From: Treponema sp. UBA3662
Lineage (GTDB): Bacteria > Spirochaetota > Spirochaetia > Treponematales > Treponemataceae
DNA length: 29,076 bases
Direction of reading: 5' to 3'
Assembly: GCA_002373205.1 (NCBI GenBank)
Contig: DFJV01000123.1
Coordinates: 1-29,076 of the forward strand
A model generated the notes under the pieces. The model was not told the DNA's origin and did not search any database. It saw only the letters and a program-made list of their open reading frames with translations. Positions 1-7,587 of the stretch are shown piece by piece. A program made the translations under genes and the position numbers. The stretch's first letter is position 1. Every line of letters begins with the position of its first letter.

Positions 1-23
1 GGGTTCGAATCCTCCTTGGGGAA
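1..23 (+). tRNA. 3' end of a tRNA, cut by the window edge
   Basis: The first bases read as the end of a tRNA: GGG, the T-loop TTCGAAT at 4-10, the 3' T-stem CCTCC at 11-15, then an acceptor strand TTGGGGA at 16-22 and a discriminator A. The visible part of the T-stem pairs as two G-C pairs and one G-U. No CCA is encoded. The 5' acceptor strand would have to read TCCCCAA. The anticodon lies outside the window, so the amino acid cannot be named. A terminator-like hairpin follows immediately, which supports a transcript ending here. Confidence 0.75.
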
Positions 24-29
24 CTTACT

Positions 30-56
30 AAGCCGACTGTAAAGCCGGCTTTTTTT
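30..56 (+). terminator. Rho-independent terminator after the first tRNA
   Basis: AAGCCG at 30-35 pairs with CGGCTT at 46-51, with a 10-nt loop, and the downstream arm runs into a six-T tract (51-56). It sits between the partial tRNA and tRNA-Glu, so the two tRNAs would be separate transcripts, or tRNA-Glu depends on readthrough. Confidence 0.7.
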
Positions 57-59
57 AAC

Positions 60-131
60 GGTTGGTTCGTCTAACGGTTAGGACGAGAGATTCTCAATCT
101 CTAAACACGGGTTCGATTCCCGTACCGACTA
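60..131 (+). tRNA. tRNA-Glu (anticodon CTC)
   Basis: A complete 72-nt cloverleaf can be drawn. The acceptor GGTTGGT (60-66) pairs with ACCGACT (124-130), with G-U pairs at positions 1-72 and 4-69, and the discriminator is A131. The D-arm region TCGTCTAACGGTTAGGAC is typical of tRNA-Glu. The anticodon stem AGAGA/TCTCT encloses the loop TTCTCAA, giving anticodon CTC. The T-arm is ACGGG-TTCGATT-CCCGT. CCA is not encoded. CTC decodes GAG and would normally complement a TTC isoacceptor elsewhere. The 3' end of this gene is duplicated 200 bp downstream. The G1-U72 pair is unusual but does not look disabling. Confidence 0.9.
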
Positions 132-189
132 AATAATTTCATAAAATTAGCAGACAAGGCAACCCTTTAAAAATCAATCAAACATCTTA

Positions 190-230
190 GCACCAAGAAA
201 TCGAACCGCGAAGTGAGCGCGCCGACAGGC
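190..230. repeat. 41-nt direct repeat, copy 1
   Basis: The block starts GCACCAAGAAATCGAACC and ends with GACAGGC. It recurs at 391-431 with one G-to-A change. It lies about 60 nt downstream of tRNA-Glu; the second copy lies about 60 nt downstream of the tRNA-Glu 3' remnant. Confidence 0.85.
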
Positions 231-235
231 GAAAA

Positions 236-299
236 GGGCACACGGATGTGCCCGCCAGCGAATGAAGCCGCCCCGGATTAAGTGCACACGGATGTGCAC
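236..299. repeat. Pair of hairpins with identical ACGGAT loops
   Basis: GGGCAC-ACGGAT-GTGCCC (236-253) and GTGCAC-ACGGAT-GTGCAC (282-299) are two six-pair stems that share the loop sequence exactly, with starts 46 nt apart. Two of the six stem pairs differ. Neither is followed by a T-run, so they are not intrinsic terminators. Role unknown. Confidence 0.7.
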
Positions 300-390
300 G
301 ACCGTAGGGGTTCGATTCCCGTACCGACTAAACCCTACCCGAATACTTAGTCTATAAAACCAAATCCTTAAAAAACAAGAAAGAAACTTT

Positions 391-431
391 GCACCAAGAA
401 ATCGAACCGCGAAGTGAGCGCGCCAACAGGC
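391..431. repeat. 41-nt direct repeat, copy 2
   Basis: Same block as 190-230 with a single substitution (GCCAACAGGC instead of GCCGACAGGC). The putative promoter of the exported-protein gene begins a few bases after its end. Confidence 0.85.
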
Positions 432-437
432 AGAATA

Positions 438-466
438 TTGACTTTTTAACATATCTACTCCATTAT
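438..466 (+). promoter_or_regulatory. Sigma70-type promoter for the exported-protein gene
   Basis: TTGACT (438-443, five of six matches) is followed by a 17-nt spacer and CATTAT (461-466, four of six). It sits 38 nt before the GTG start at 505 and just after direct-repeat copy 2. Confidence 0.5.
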
Positions 467-504
467 GTTATGCACCGTCCACATCAGGGCGGAAGGAGTA
501 AAAA

Positions 505-1413
505 GTGAAAGCAAAAGTATTCGTTCTGTTTCTTATGATGGTCTTCGAAGCATTCAACTTGAATGCGGCAGGCATAAACTTAAAGGCGAAAAAGACTAAG
601 GAGACAAAGGTAGAAGCTATATACATAGAAAAAATTTCAGTTACGGCCCCCGACGGCAATGGCAAAGAGCACGAGCTGGAAGGCCTGGCTTTTTTGTTCG
701 AGATAACAAAGCTAAAGAAAAACGACAAGGTTTTATGCATGCAGGAATTAAGGGATTTTACGATAGACGGCGTAAGCTATGCGCAGACTACAAAAGAGAC
801 GCTGGGCATTTCTGTCGAACCAAAAACCGTGATTGAAGACTCATACAAGCTTGCAGAAGAAAATCCAGACTTAAAGGATATAATTAAAAACAAAAAGAGC
901 GGAATAGTCATGCAGACAATCATCTTTGGTACCGATTTGCCGCAAAATGGAAAGGTGTCCGTAACAGTCCAGGTTGGCTGGGGTGATGTTGACAAGGAAA
1001 AAAACACAAGCTCCAATGAAACGACAGAAGACTTCACCTTTGAATTTAACCTTTCCGATTTTTTTGAAAGCGAGAAAAAGGAAGTGCTTCAGTTAATCAA
1101 TGATTTCAAAAAAGACACTGATTTTTCCCCGGAACATCTGAAAAACTATTCGCAAATCATTGTATTTGCCACAAAAAACAAAGACGTAAAAATCACAATC
1201 AGCACAGACTATCTGCCAAAGTTAAATTCTCCCGATGACTATTCCTATGTATTTATACTGGCATACATCTGCGGAAATTTGGAAAAGCAGCTTGTCTCCG
1301 GGAATTACACCAACTCCGCAAAAGAGGGAATCGAATTTGAGCTTTTAAAATACAAGCAGCTAAAGGAAATCAAAAAAGACCTAAACATTAGATTTTTTGA
1401 GGACATGATGTAA
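505..1413 (+). CDS. Exported protein of unknown function (302 aa)
   Basis: I do not recognise this family. The protein opens with a typical signal peptide: a Lys-containing n-region, a hydrophobic stretch over residues 5-18, and a likely cleavage after the Ala pair at about 21-22. The rest is Lys/Glu-rich and looks soluble, so a periplasmic location is inferred. The start is GTG: the strong ribosome site GGAAGGAG at 491-498 sits 6 nt upstream and decides against internal ATGs. No cysteine follows the hydrophobic stretch in a lipobox, so a lipoprotein is unlikely. The gene has its own promoter-like element and is convergent with the HerA-like gene, with only 13 nt between the ends and no clear terminator. 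Confidence 0.75.
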   Translation: MKAKVFVLFLMMVFEAFNLNAAGINLKAKKTKETKVEAIYIEKISVTAPDGNGKEHELEGLAFLFEITKLKKNDKVLCMQELRDFTIDGVSYAQTTKETLGISVEPKTVIEDSYKLAEENPDLKDIIKNKKSGIVMQTIIFGTDLPQNGKVSVTVQVGWGDVDKEKNTSSNETTEDFTFEFNLSDFFESEKKEVLQLINDFKKDTDFSPEHLKNYSQIIVFATKNKDVKITISTDYLPKLNSPDDYSYVFILAYICGNLEKQLVSGNYTNSAKEGIEFELLKYKQLKEIKKDLNIRFFEDMM

Positions 1414-1426
1414 GCGTAAGCCAGAG

Positions 1427-2962
1427 TTAAATCTTAAAGAGGGTGCTCAAAAGTCCCCTTCCAAGAGATGCGCCTATGTTGCCGCCGATTTTTTTGCCCA
1501 AGGAACCAAAGTTTCCACCGAGGGCTTTTCCAACTTCGCGGCCAAGGCTTGAACCCATGGAAGAAGTTGCGCGCCTTCCGCTTTTGGCCAGAGGGCTTTT
1601 TGAAGTGCCACCTTTTTTTGCAGCGCCGGAAGTACTTGCAGAAGATTTTGCAGAGGCTTCCTCCTGCTGCTTTTTTGCCTGCGAAAGAGTTTCGTATGCG
1701 GAAAGAGGGTCAACGTCATTCTTGTATTTTTCATAGAGGGAATTTGACCTCATGCAGGAATCCCTTGCTATGGCATCGGCAGGCCCAATCTTGCTTTGAG
1801 GGGGAAGGATATTGACCTTTTGGCAAACTTCTGGAACGCCATTTTCGTCCAGGAAAGAAACTATTGCCTCCCCTATTCCAAGATTCTGTATTACTTCTTC
1901 CGTGTTGAATTCAGGGTTGCTTCTAAAAGACTGTGCGGCTGCCTTTAGAGCTTTCTGATCTGCAGGAGTGTATGCGTGCAAGCCGTGCTGAATCTTGTTG
2001 CCGAGCTGTGAAAGAACTCCGTCCGTTATGTCCCTTGGGTTCTGGGTGCAGAAATAAACGCCAATGCCCTTGCTGCGGACAAGCTTTACCACCTGCTCGA
2101 TTTTTTCCAGAAGTGCCTTTGGTGCATCGTTAAAGAGAAGGTGGGCTTCGTCAAAGAAGAATACCATCTTGGGCTTTTGGGCATCTCCAACTTCCGGCAG
2201 GTTTTCAAAAAGCTCGCTCAGCATCCAGAGCAGGAAGGTTGAATACAAGCGAGTGTCGTTTATGAGGCTTGAGCTGTCAAGAATGTTTATAACTCCGCGC
2301 CCCTGGCTGTCTGTGGCAAACCAGTCTTCTATTTTTAGCGAAGGTTCTCCAAAGAAGGTCTTTCCGCCTGCAATTTCCAAGGCTACGACTGCCCTTACTA
2401 TGGCGGCTATTGACTGGGAAGAGATGTTGCCGTAGTCTGCGGCCAAATCCTTGGAATTTTCGTTCATGTAATTTAGGACAGCCTTCAGGTCCTTTGTGTC
2501 TACCATAAGAAGGTCGTTGTCGTCTGCAATCTGGAAGCAAATTGTAAGCAGGTCTGACTGGAGCTCGTTCAACTTCATTATGCGAGAAAGTAAAAGTGGC
2601 CCCATTTCGCTTACGGTAGTGCGGAGTTTTATTCCTTTTTTTCCAGAGAGGTCCCAGAGTGCTACGGGGTAAGAGCAGAAGGAAAAGCCTGCGTCATCCA
2701 GGCCAAATTTCTTTATTCTTGAATCCATGTCCGGGGAAGAGCTGCCTGTCTGCAAAAGGCCAGAAACGTCTCCCTTTACGTCTGCAATAAAAACTGGAAC
2801 TCCCATGTCACTGAATGATTCGCAGAGGACTTTTAGCGTTACGGTCTTACCGGTACCGGTTGCCCCGGCTATAAGTCCGTGCCTGTTTGCCATTTTAGGC
2901 TGAATAAAGACATTTTCTCCGCTTTGTGTATTGGCTATCCAAATTTTTTCATCTTTTATCAT
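1427..2962 (-). CDS. HerA-like P-loop ATPase, DUF853/YjgR type (511 aa)
   Basis: The protein belongs to the HerA/FtsK-like ATPases and most resembles the DUF853 group (E. coli YjgR), whose cellular role is not settled. It has a Walker A GATGTGKT at residues 33-40, DVKGDVSGL at about 61-69 (typical of the group), and a Walker B FFFDEAHLLF at about 268-277. A further conserved-looking stretch, FCTQNPRDITD, lies in the last third. The C-terminal 60 residues are Ala/Gly/Ser-rich and probably flexible. The length is close to the family norm. The ATG is preceded by AAGGGAG, and the gene lies 17 nt downstream of the HD-domain gene, so it is probably the last gene of the leftward block. Domain call is firm, function is not. 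Confidence 0.9.
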   Translation of the reverse strand: MIKDEKIWIANTQSGENVFIQPKMANRHGLIAGATGTGKTVTLKVLCESFSDMGVPVFIADVKGDVSGLLQTGSSSPDMDSRIKKFGLDDAGFSFCSYPVALWDLSGKKGIKLRTTVSEMGPLLLSRIMKLNELQSDLLTICFQIADDNDLLMVDTKDLKAVLNYMNENSKDLAADYGNISSQSIAAIVRAVVALEIAGGKTFFGEPSLKIEDWFATDSQGRGVINILDSSSLINDTRLYSTFLLWMLSELFENLPEVGDAQKPKMVFFFDEAHLLFNDAPKALLEKIEQVVKLVRSKGIGVYFCTQNPRDITDGVLSQLGNKIQHGLHAYTPADQKALKAAAQSFRSNPEFNTEEVIQNLGIGEAIVSFLDENGVPEVCQKVNILPPQSKIGPADAIARDSCMRSNSLYEKYKNDVDPLSAYETLSQAKKQQEEASAKSSASTSGAAKKGGTSKSPLAKSGRRATSSMGSSLGREVGKALGGNFGSLGKKIGGNIGASLGRGLLSTLFKI

Positions 2963-2979
2963 AGGAGCTCCCTTTTTGC

Positions 2980-4200
2980 TTAGCTAGCGGCGAATGGAGC
3001 AAACAAACTCCCTGCGTCGATTCCGTTTATTATAGTTCCCTGGGGATAGGACTTTAAAAGGTTTACCTTGCCGTCCCTAAGGTGCTTGCTTGTAATTCCG
3101 TGCTTTATGGATGAATCAGCTTCCAGCAAGGCCGAATAATGGTCAGAAAGCCGTACAATCCTTCCGTCTACCGGAGAATACTGGTCTGAATTGTATTTTT
3201 CGTTCAGCTCGTCATATTCCACGCGGACAGTTTTTCCGTTAAGTATTATTCTGTTGCAAAATTCGTCATCTGTAAAGTACATTATCTCGTTCTTGTAGAA
3301 GTCTTCCATGTGGGGAACAAGGTCTTTGTTTACGATGATTTCTTCTATTTCTTTGATTACAGACGGAAGGCCATGGGTTGCCTGCTTTACAGGAGAAATT
3401 ATGTCCCTTGTTACCGCTTCCGGCAAATCGTGGAAGAGTCCGCAGAAGAAGTTGTTGAAAAGGCGCTTGGAGCAAAGCTTTACGCCGTTTTCCCGCTGCA
3501 AAAGAAGGGTTAGTATTGCTACGAAAAAACAGTGTCCAAGAACGCTTGTCTTTGGTACGCGGGGTGTCTGGTTCCACCTGGTCTGGAAACGGAGCTGCTC
3601 TATTTTTGTAAGGAAGTCAAAAGGACGCTGCCTTGTGTACAAAAGCTGGAGTCCCCTCAGGTCAAGGAATGACTGGATGTCTGCATAGACTTCTTTTTTT
3701 ATCTGCTCAAGGCGCATGGGTTCGTTTACCGGGCTTATCATTTCCAGTTCGCGCAGGGTTGAATACTTGTGGGCGGCACGGAAAACCCGGGCTGTAAGTT
3801 CCTGGCCTTTTTCGAAGGGGATGGAGCCGGATGTCCTACCGATATAGAGGGTAAAGCGGGAAAAAAGGTCCCTGTCGGAGATGAAAGTGCGGTACTGGTC
3901 AAGAACCCATTCATTGAGCTTTATGTATTCTTCCGGGTACTGGCTACGCAAAAGGCGTTCCACGGGGCTTTTTATGTCGCAGAGGGCAATTTTTCGCAGA
4001 AGGTCAAAGAGGGAGGCATAAATCATCCACTCCCAGTCTATCTTTTGACCGCGGTTTTCTTCAAATTTGCCGATGATGTACGCAACCACCATTTTTTCGG
4101 CAGACTTGTCCATTTCTACCACACTGAAAGGGCGAACCAAATCGTTCCAGCGTTCAATTGAAAATCCCTCGAAAATCTTAAGTGCAAAATTCTTATCCAT
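2980..4200 (-). CDS. HD-domain phosphohydrolase, YfbR-like, with long N-terminal extension (406 aa)
   Basis: The second half carries an HD-superfamily metal site: His223 in SVLGH, His257-Asp258 in GLFHDLPEAVTRD, with Glu261 and Asp266 nearby, and a later Asp in RLSDHYSALLEAD. The order and the HDLPE...SPVK context match YfbR-type 5'-nucleotidases that act on deoxynucleoside monophosphates. The protein is about twice the length of YfbR; the first 210 residues are mostly helical with no motif I recognise. No signal peptide or membrane segment is seen, so it should be cytoplasmic. It lies 29 nt downstream of the unknown gene at 4230 and 17 nt upstream of the HerA-like gene. Substrate is inferred only from the family. 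Confidence 0.8.
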   Translation of the reverse strand: MDKNFALKIFEGFSIERWNDLVRPFSVVEMDKSAEKMVVAYIIGKFEENRGQKIDWEWMIYASLFDLLRKIALCDIKSPVERLLRSQYPEEYIKLNEWVLDQYRTFISDRDLFSRFTLYIGRTSGSIPFEKGQELTARVFRAAHKYSTLRELEMISPVNEPMRLEQIKKEVYADIQSFLDLRGLQLLYTRQRPFDFLTKIEQLRFQTRWNQTPRVPKTSVLGHCFFVAILTLLLQRENGVKLCSKRLFNNFFCGLFHDLPEAVTRDIISPVKQATHGLPSVIKEIEEIIVNKDLVPHMEDFYKNEIMYFTDDEFCNRIILNGKTVRVEYDELNEKYNSDQYSPVDGRIVRLSDHYSALLEADSSIKHGITSKHLRDGKVNLLKSYPQGTIINGIDAGSLFAPFAAS

Positions 4201-4229
4201 CGTAAAACGGAGCCTGTTGGCGGCAAAAG

Positions 4230-5033
4230 CTATTTGCTAGAACCGTCCTTCTGGTCCGCCTCCATCTTCTGCTTCCAGACAAGGGCCTTCTTGCGGATTT
4301 CTTCGCTGTTTTCGCTGTCGTTAAGCACCATTGCAACGCGTCTTGCCGCAATCAGGAAGTTTATTGCCTGCCTCATGTCGTCTATGCGGCGGGACGGGCC
4401 TTCGTATTTTGCGCGGTATTCGTCTGCACTTTTGTTCAAAAGTTTTCTTATAAGACGCACGTAAAGAACTGAATTGTCGTAGTCCTTTGAAGAGGGGTCA
4501 AAATAGTCCTTGGCAGCCTGCTTCATGTCTATGAAATTCTTTGCAATTGCGGCAAATCTTGCCCTAAGCTCTACGAATGAAATTTCCCACTTGGAATTCT
4601 TTCCGAATGCATCAACAAGCAGGTCTATGGCAAGACCTAACTTGCGAACCAGATAGAACCTTTTTTCTATTGGGGTAGCCTGAATCTTGCCCAGGGTTGG
4701 CTCCAGGTCGCGGAAGGGGCAGTCAACAGCGTTCGTGACCACTTCTTCCATATAAATGATTGCCTTGTAGATTATCTTTCTGGCATCATTGAGGGCATCG
4801 TTGTTCTTTGTGTCAAGAATCTTAAGAGAATATGTGTTTATGGACATGTAAAGGGATGCAATCTTTAGCATGAGTTCGGCAAGTTCCAGCTTTTTATATT
4901 CAATGCCGTCCCTTGACTGGCGCATCTTAAAAACAGCTTCCTTTTCCTGCTTAAGCAAGGCATCCACCTGGGCCTTTACTTCCTTTGACTTTGCCGAAAA
5001 TTCTGCTCTTGCCTCTGTAGTTATGTTTGCCAT
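4230..5033 (-). CDS. Conserved-looking helical protein of unknown function (267 aa)
   Basis: I cannot assign a function. The sequence is rich in charged residues and predicted long helices, including a coiled-coil-like N-terminus (residues 5-60), and has no signal peptide, membrane segment, cysteine cluster or nucleotide-binding motif. Its ATG overlaps the recN stop by one base (TAATG at the junction), so it is probably translated by coupling to recN. From memory, T. pallidum has a hypothetical gene in the same position (TP0443), which would make it a conserved partner in position, not proof of a role in repair. Confidence 0.85.
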   Translation of the reverse strand: MANITTEARAEFSAKSKEVKAQVDALLKQEKEAVFKMRQSRDGIEYKKLELAELMLKIASLYMSINTYSLKILDTKNNDALNDARKIIYKAIIYMEEVVTNAVDCPFRDLEPTLGKIQATPIEKRFYLVRKLGLAIDLLVDAFGKNSKWEISFVELRARFAAIAKNFIDMKQAAKDYFDPSSKDYDNSVLYVRLIRKLLNKSADEYRAKYEGPSRRIDDMRQAINFLIAARRVAMVLNDSENSEEIRKKALVWKQKMEADQKDGSSK

Positions 5034-6730
5034 TATCTGCCTCCGTATTTTTGCAGCATGGAAGACGCGTGTTCCAAAGACTCTTCGGAAGATGAATCCC
5101 CGGAAAGCATACGTGCAATTTCCTGAACCCGACTGTCTCCGGCCACAGGGAAGACGGCTGTGCTTGTCATATCTCCGGCTGCTCCTTTTTCTATCTTTAG
5201 CTGATTATCGGCATAAACCGCAATGCTCGCTAGATGTGTAATGCACAATATCTGCCTTGCAGAGGCAAGTTTTTTAAGGTGATCGCCCACTGCAACCGCA
5301 ACTTCGCCTCCAATACCAGTGTCTATCTCGTCAAAGACCAGGGTTCCTGCCGTGTCCGCAGCAGAAAGTATGGTCTTAAGGGCAAGCATTACGCGGCTAA
5401 GTTCACCACCGGAAGCGATTCTTGCAAGAGGCAGCATTGGGGAGCCTGGGTTTGCGCTTATAAGGAATTCAATGTCGTCCATTCCGTAGGGGCCGCACTT
5501 CTGGGTAACGTCATCACCAGCTTTTTCCTGCAGGTTCACCTTGAATTTTGTACCGCCCATGCCTAGGCTTTGCAAAATTGCCTCTACATCACGGGACATC
5601 TTATCAGAAGCGGCCTTCCTCTTTATGCTGATTTCCTTTGCGGCAGTGTAAACTTTCTTGCCAGCCTCCAGAACTTTCTTCTCTAGCTCCTCACGGTTCT
5701 GTGCAACTCCTGAAATTTGCTCAAGTTCTGCCTGTGCCTTCTGGGCGTATTCAAGGACCTGGGAAATTGGGGAAGTCTTTCCGGACGCATACTTTTTCTT
5801 TAGCTTGTATATAAGTTCCAGCCGGTCCTGAACCTGCTCAAGCCTTTCCGGGTCAAAGACAAGCCCTTGCTCGTAGCGGCGGAATTCTGCAGAAATATCC
5901 TCTATCTCGTAGTATGAAGACTGAATGCGGTTTTCCAGAGCAGCAAGGCTCTTGTCCAGGGAAGATGCCCTTGAAGAAGATGATGAAAGCCTCTTAAAAA
6001 GACTGAGTATTCCCCCGCCCTCACCTTCCAGAAGCGAATTGATTTCCTCTATCTCGCCATAAAGCTTTTCGTAGGAAGAAAGACGATTCTCCTCGTCCTC
6101 CAGCTCTGAATCCTCGCCCACCCTTAGGTTTGCTGAATTTATCTCTTCCACCGCAAAGTTGAGCATTTCTATGCGCTCTGCCCGCTTTGAGTCATCAGTG
6201 TTAAGGCTCTGCAAAAGCCTGCGTTTTTCCACCAGATCTGAATAAAGGGCGGTAAATGAAGCAACATCTTCGGTGATTCCGGCATAGATGTCAAGATAGC
6301 GCCTGTGTTCAGCAACCTTAAAAAGCGACTGCTGCTCGTGCTGGCCGTGTATGTCCACAAGGAATGCAGAAAAAGCAAGCAAATCCGCCCTTGTTACAGG
6401 AACTCCGCCTATCCAGCCGGATGACTTTCCGGTGTTTCTTATTACGCGGCGCAAGAGAATCCTTCCGTCTTCGTCCTCAATACCGTGCTCTTCAAGCCAG
6501 GCATGCGATTCCGGACTTTCCAGAAGGAATGTTCCCGAAACCTGAGCTTCCTGCGTTCCAGTGCGAATCTGTTCCACACCGGCCTTTCCGCCAAGAAGAA
6601 AAGCCAGGCTTCCGATTAAAATTGACTTTCCAGCACCGGTTTCACCGCTCAAAACGGTAAAGCCTTTTGAAAATTCAACATGAGCAGAATCAATAAGCGC
6701 AAAATTCTTTATGTCAAGTTCCTCAAGCAC
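5033..6730 (-). CDS. recN: DNA repair protein RecN
   Basis: RecN is an SMC-like ATPase that acts in double-strand break repair. With the start chosen here (565 aa, normal for the family) the N-terminus reads LEELDIKNFALID. Walker A GETGAGKS lies at residues 29-36, a long coiled-coil middle follows, then the signature SGGELSR at about 439-445 and Walker B VFDEIDTGIGG at about 465-475. An in-frame ATG 42 nt further upstream adds 14 residues without family character. I prefer the GTG at 6728-6730 because AGGAGG sits just upstream and the conserved N-terminus begins there. This start overlaps the last 8 bases of nadK, and the ribosome site lies inside nadK, so translation is probably coupled. Confidence 0.93.
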   Translation of the reverse strand: MLEELDIKNFALIDSAHVEFSKGFTVLSGETGAGKSILIGSLAFLLGGKAGVEQIRTGTQEAQVSGTFLLESPESHAWLEEHGIEDEDGRILLRRVIRNTGKSSGWIGGVPVTRADLLAFSAFLVDIHGQHEQQSLFKVAEHRRYLDIYAGITEDVASFTALYSDLVEKRRLLQSLNTDDSKRAERIEMLNFAVEEINSANLRVGEDSELEDEENRLSSYEKLYGEIEEINSLLEGEGGGILSLFKRLSSSSSRASSLDKSLAALENRIQSSYYEIEDISAEFRRYEQGLVFDPERLEQVQDRLELIYKLKKKYASGKTSPISQVLEYAQKAQAELEQISGVAQNREELEKKVLEAGKKVYTAAKEISIKRKAASDKMSRDVEAILQSLGMGGTKFKVNLQEKAGDDVTQKCGPYGMDDIEFLISANPGSPMLPLARIASGGELSRVMLALKTILSAADTAGTLVFDEIDTGIGGEVAVAVGDHLKKLASARQILCITHLASIAVYADNQLKIEKGAAGDMTSTAVFPVAGDSRVQEIARMLSGDSSSEESLEHASSMLQKYGGR

Positions 6731-7577
6731 GGGGTCCTCCTGACCAGTTGAGCTTGCTCTGCAAAGCCGCATAGAATTTTTCCTGTGTGGAACAAATTAT
6801 GGAAGCTTTGTAGTCCGGTATGCCCAAAATTATAACATCGTTTTCCTGCAAATCAAAATTCACCTGACCGTCTATGCTAAGGCCCACATCCACGCGGGAA
6901 GCCTTAACAGTAATTGCAATCTCCCCCTTTGCGCTAAAGACCAGGGGCCTTGCAGAAAGGCTAAAAGAGCTTACGGGTGTAAGGACAAGGCCGTCAAGAG
7001 ATGGGTCAAGTATTGGGCCTCCTGCCGCAGCGGAATAGGCGGTTGAGCCTGTGGGGGTAGAAACAATTATTCCGTTTGCCTTGAAGGGGCCAAGCAGGGC
7101 ATGGTTGTAGGCTACGTCAAGGTTAACAAGCCTTGATGAACCCGGGCTTGAAATAACAGCATCATTCATTCCGCACACGTCAAAGACAGTCTTTCCGTCC
7201 CTTATGACTTCGCTTCTTACAAGGGAACGCCTACCTGTAAAAGCCTTGCCCTCAATGTAGGAAAGAAGGTCCTTTTTCCAGCTGGAAGGTGAAACTACCG
7301 CAAGAAAGCCAAATTCCCCAAGGTTTATGGGAAAAACCGGTATGCCAAGCGGAGCGCACCCCCTGCAAGCAGAAAGAACAGTTCCGTCTCCGCCAAGAGT
7401 CACTGTAAAATCGTAGCCCTTAAAAACCGGGGCAGATTTTGAAGAGTCAAGTGAAGAGCCGTCATACGAATAAATGTCTGAACTTACCGAATTTTCCTTT
7501 AGGAAGGAACAAATCTCGGCCGCAAGTTCAGAGGCATTTCTTTTGAATTCGTTGACAATAACAAGACACTTTTTCAT
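6723..7577 (-). CDS. nadK: NAD kinase
   Basis: The enzyme phosphorylates NAD to NADP using ATP or polyphosphate, in the cytoplasm. Diagnostic motifs are present: GGDGT at residues 62-66, NLGEFGFLA at about 85-93 (the usual form has Leu where Phe follows Glu), NDA at 138-140 and TPTGSTAYS at 174-182. At 284 aa it is of normal length. It starts 10 nt after the DegT-like gene ends, and its 3' end carries the ribosome site and GTG start of recN. Nothing suggests loss of activity. Confidence 0.95.
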   Translation of the reverse strand: MKKCLVIVNEFKRNASELAAEICSFLKENSVSSDIYSYDGSSLDSSKSAPVFKGYDFTVTLGGDGTVLSACRGCAPLGIPVFPINLGEFGFLAVVSPSSWKKDLLSYIEGKAFTGRRSLVRSEVIRDGKTVFDVCGMNDAVISSPGSSRLVNLDVAYNHALLGPFKANGIIVSTPTGSTAYSAAAGGPILDPSLDGLVLTPVSSFSLSARPLVFSAKGEIAITVKASRVDVGLSIDGQVNFDLQENDVIILGIPDYKASIICSTQEKFYAALQSKLNWSGGPRA

Positions 7578-7587
7578 AGGATTTCCA

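Larger units (their letters stand above)
132..437. repeat. Non-coding tandem-duplicated stretch with a tRNA-Glu 3' remnant
   Basis: No convincing gene lies here. The stretch contains a diverged tandem duplication with a period of about 200 bp. The 3' end of tRNA-Glu (about 108-133) recurs at 308-333, and a 41-nt block at 190-230 recurs at 391-431 with a single mismatch; the spacers between them have diverged. The second tRNA fragment lacks the 5' half, and its T-stem has a G-G mismatch where the intact gene has a C-G pair, so it is not a functional tRNA. Two hairpins with the same loop (236-253 and 282-299) fill the place where the missing tRNA half would be. Confidence 0.75.

Noticed and set aside
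108..333. Attachment sites of an integrated phage or island
   Set aside because: The tRNA 3' end is duplicated, but only 200 bp lie between, no integrase is present, and the 41-nt block is duplicated with the same offset, so tandem duplication explains it better.
190..431. CRISPR array
   Set aside because: Only two copies, 201 bp apart, with no regular short spacers and no cas genes in the window.
174..452. 92-aa open frame on the minus strand
   Set aside because: It consists of the duplicated 41-nt block and the tRNA remnant read backwards (the same RAHFAVRFLGAK appears twice); no ribosome site and no protein-like composition.
1443..2435. Plus-strand frames opposite the HerA-like gene
   Set aside because: Antisense shadows of a gene with clear Walker motifs; their composition is that of reversed codons.
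6731..6772. Longer recN start (14 extra residues)
   Set aside because: The added residues are unlike RecN N-termini, and the ribosome site AGGAGG points to the GTG at 6728-6730.
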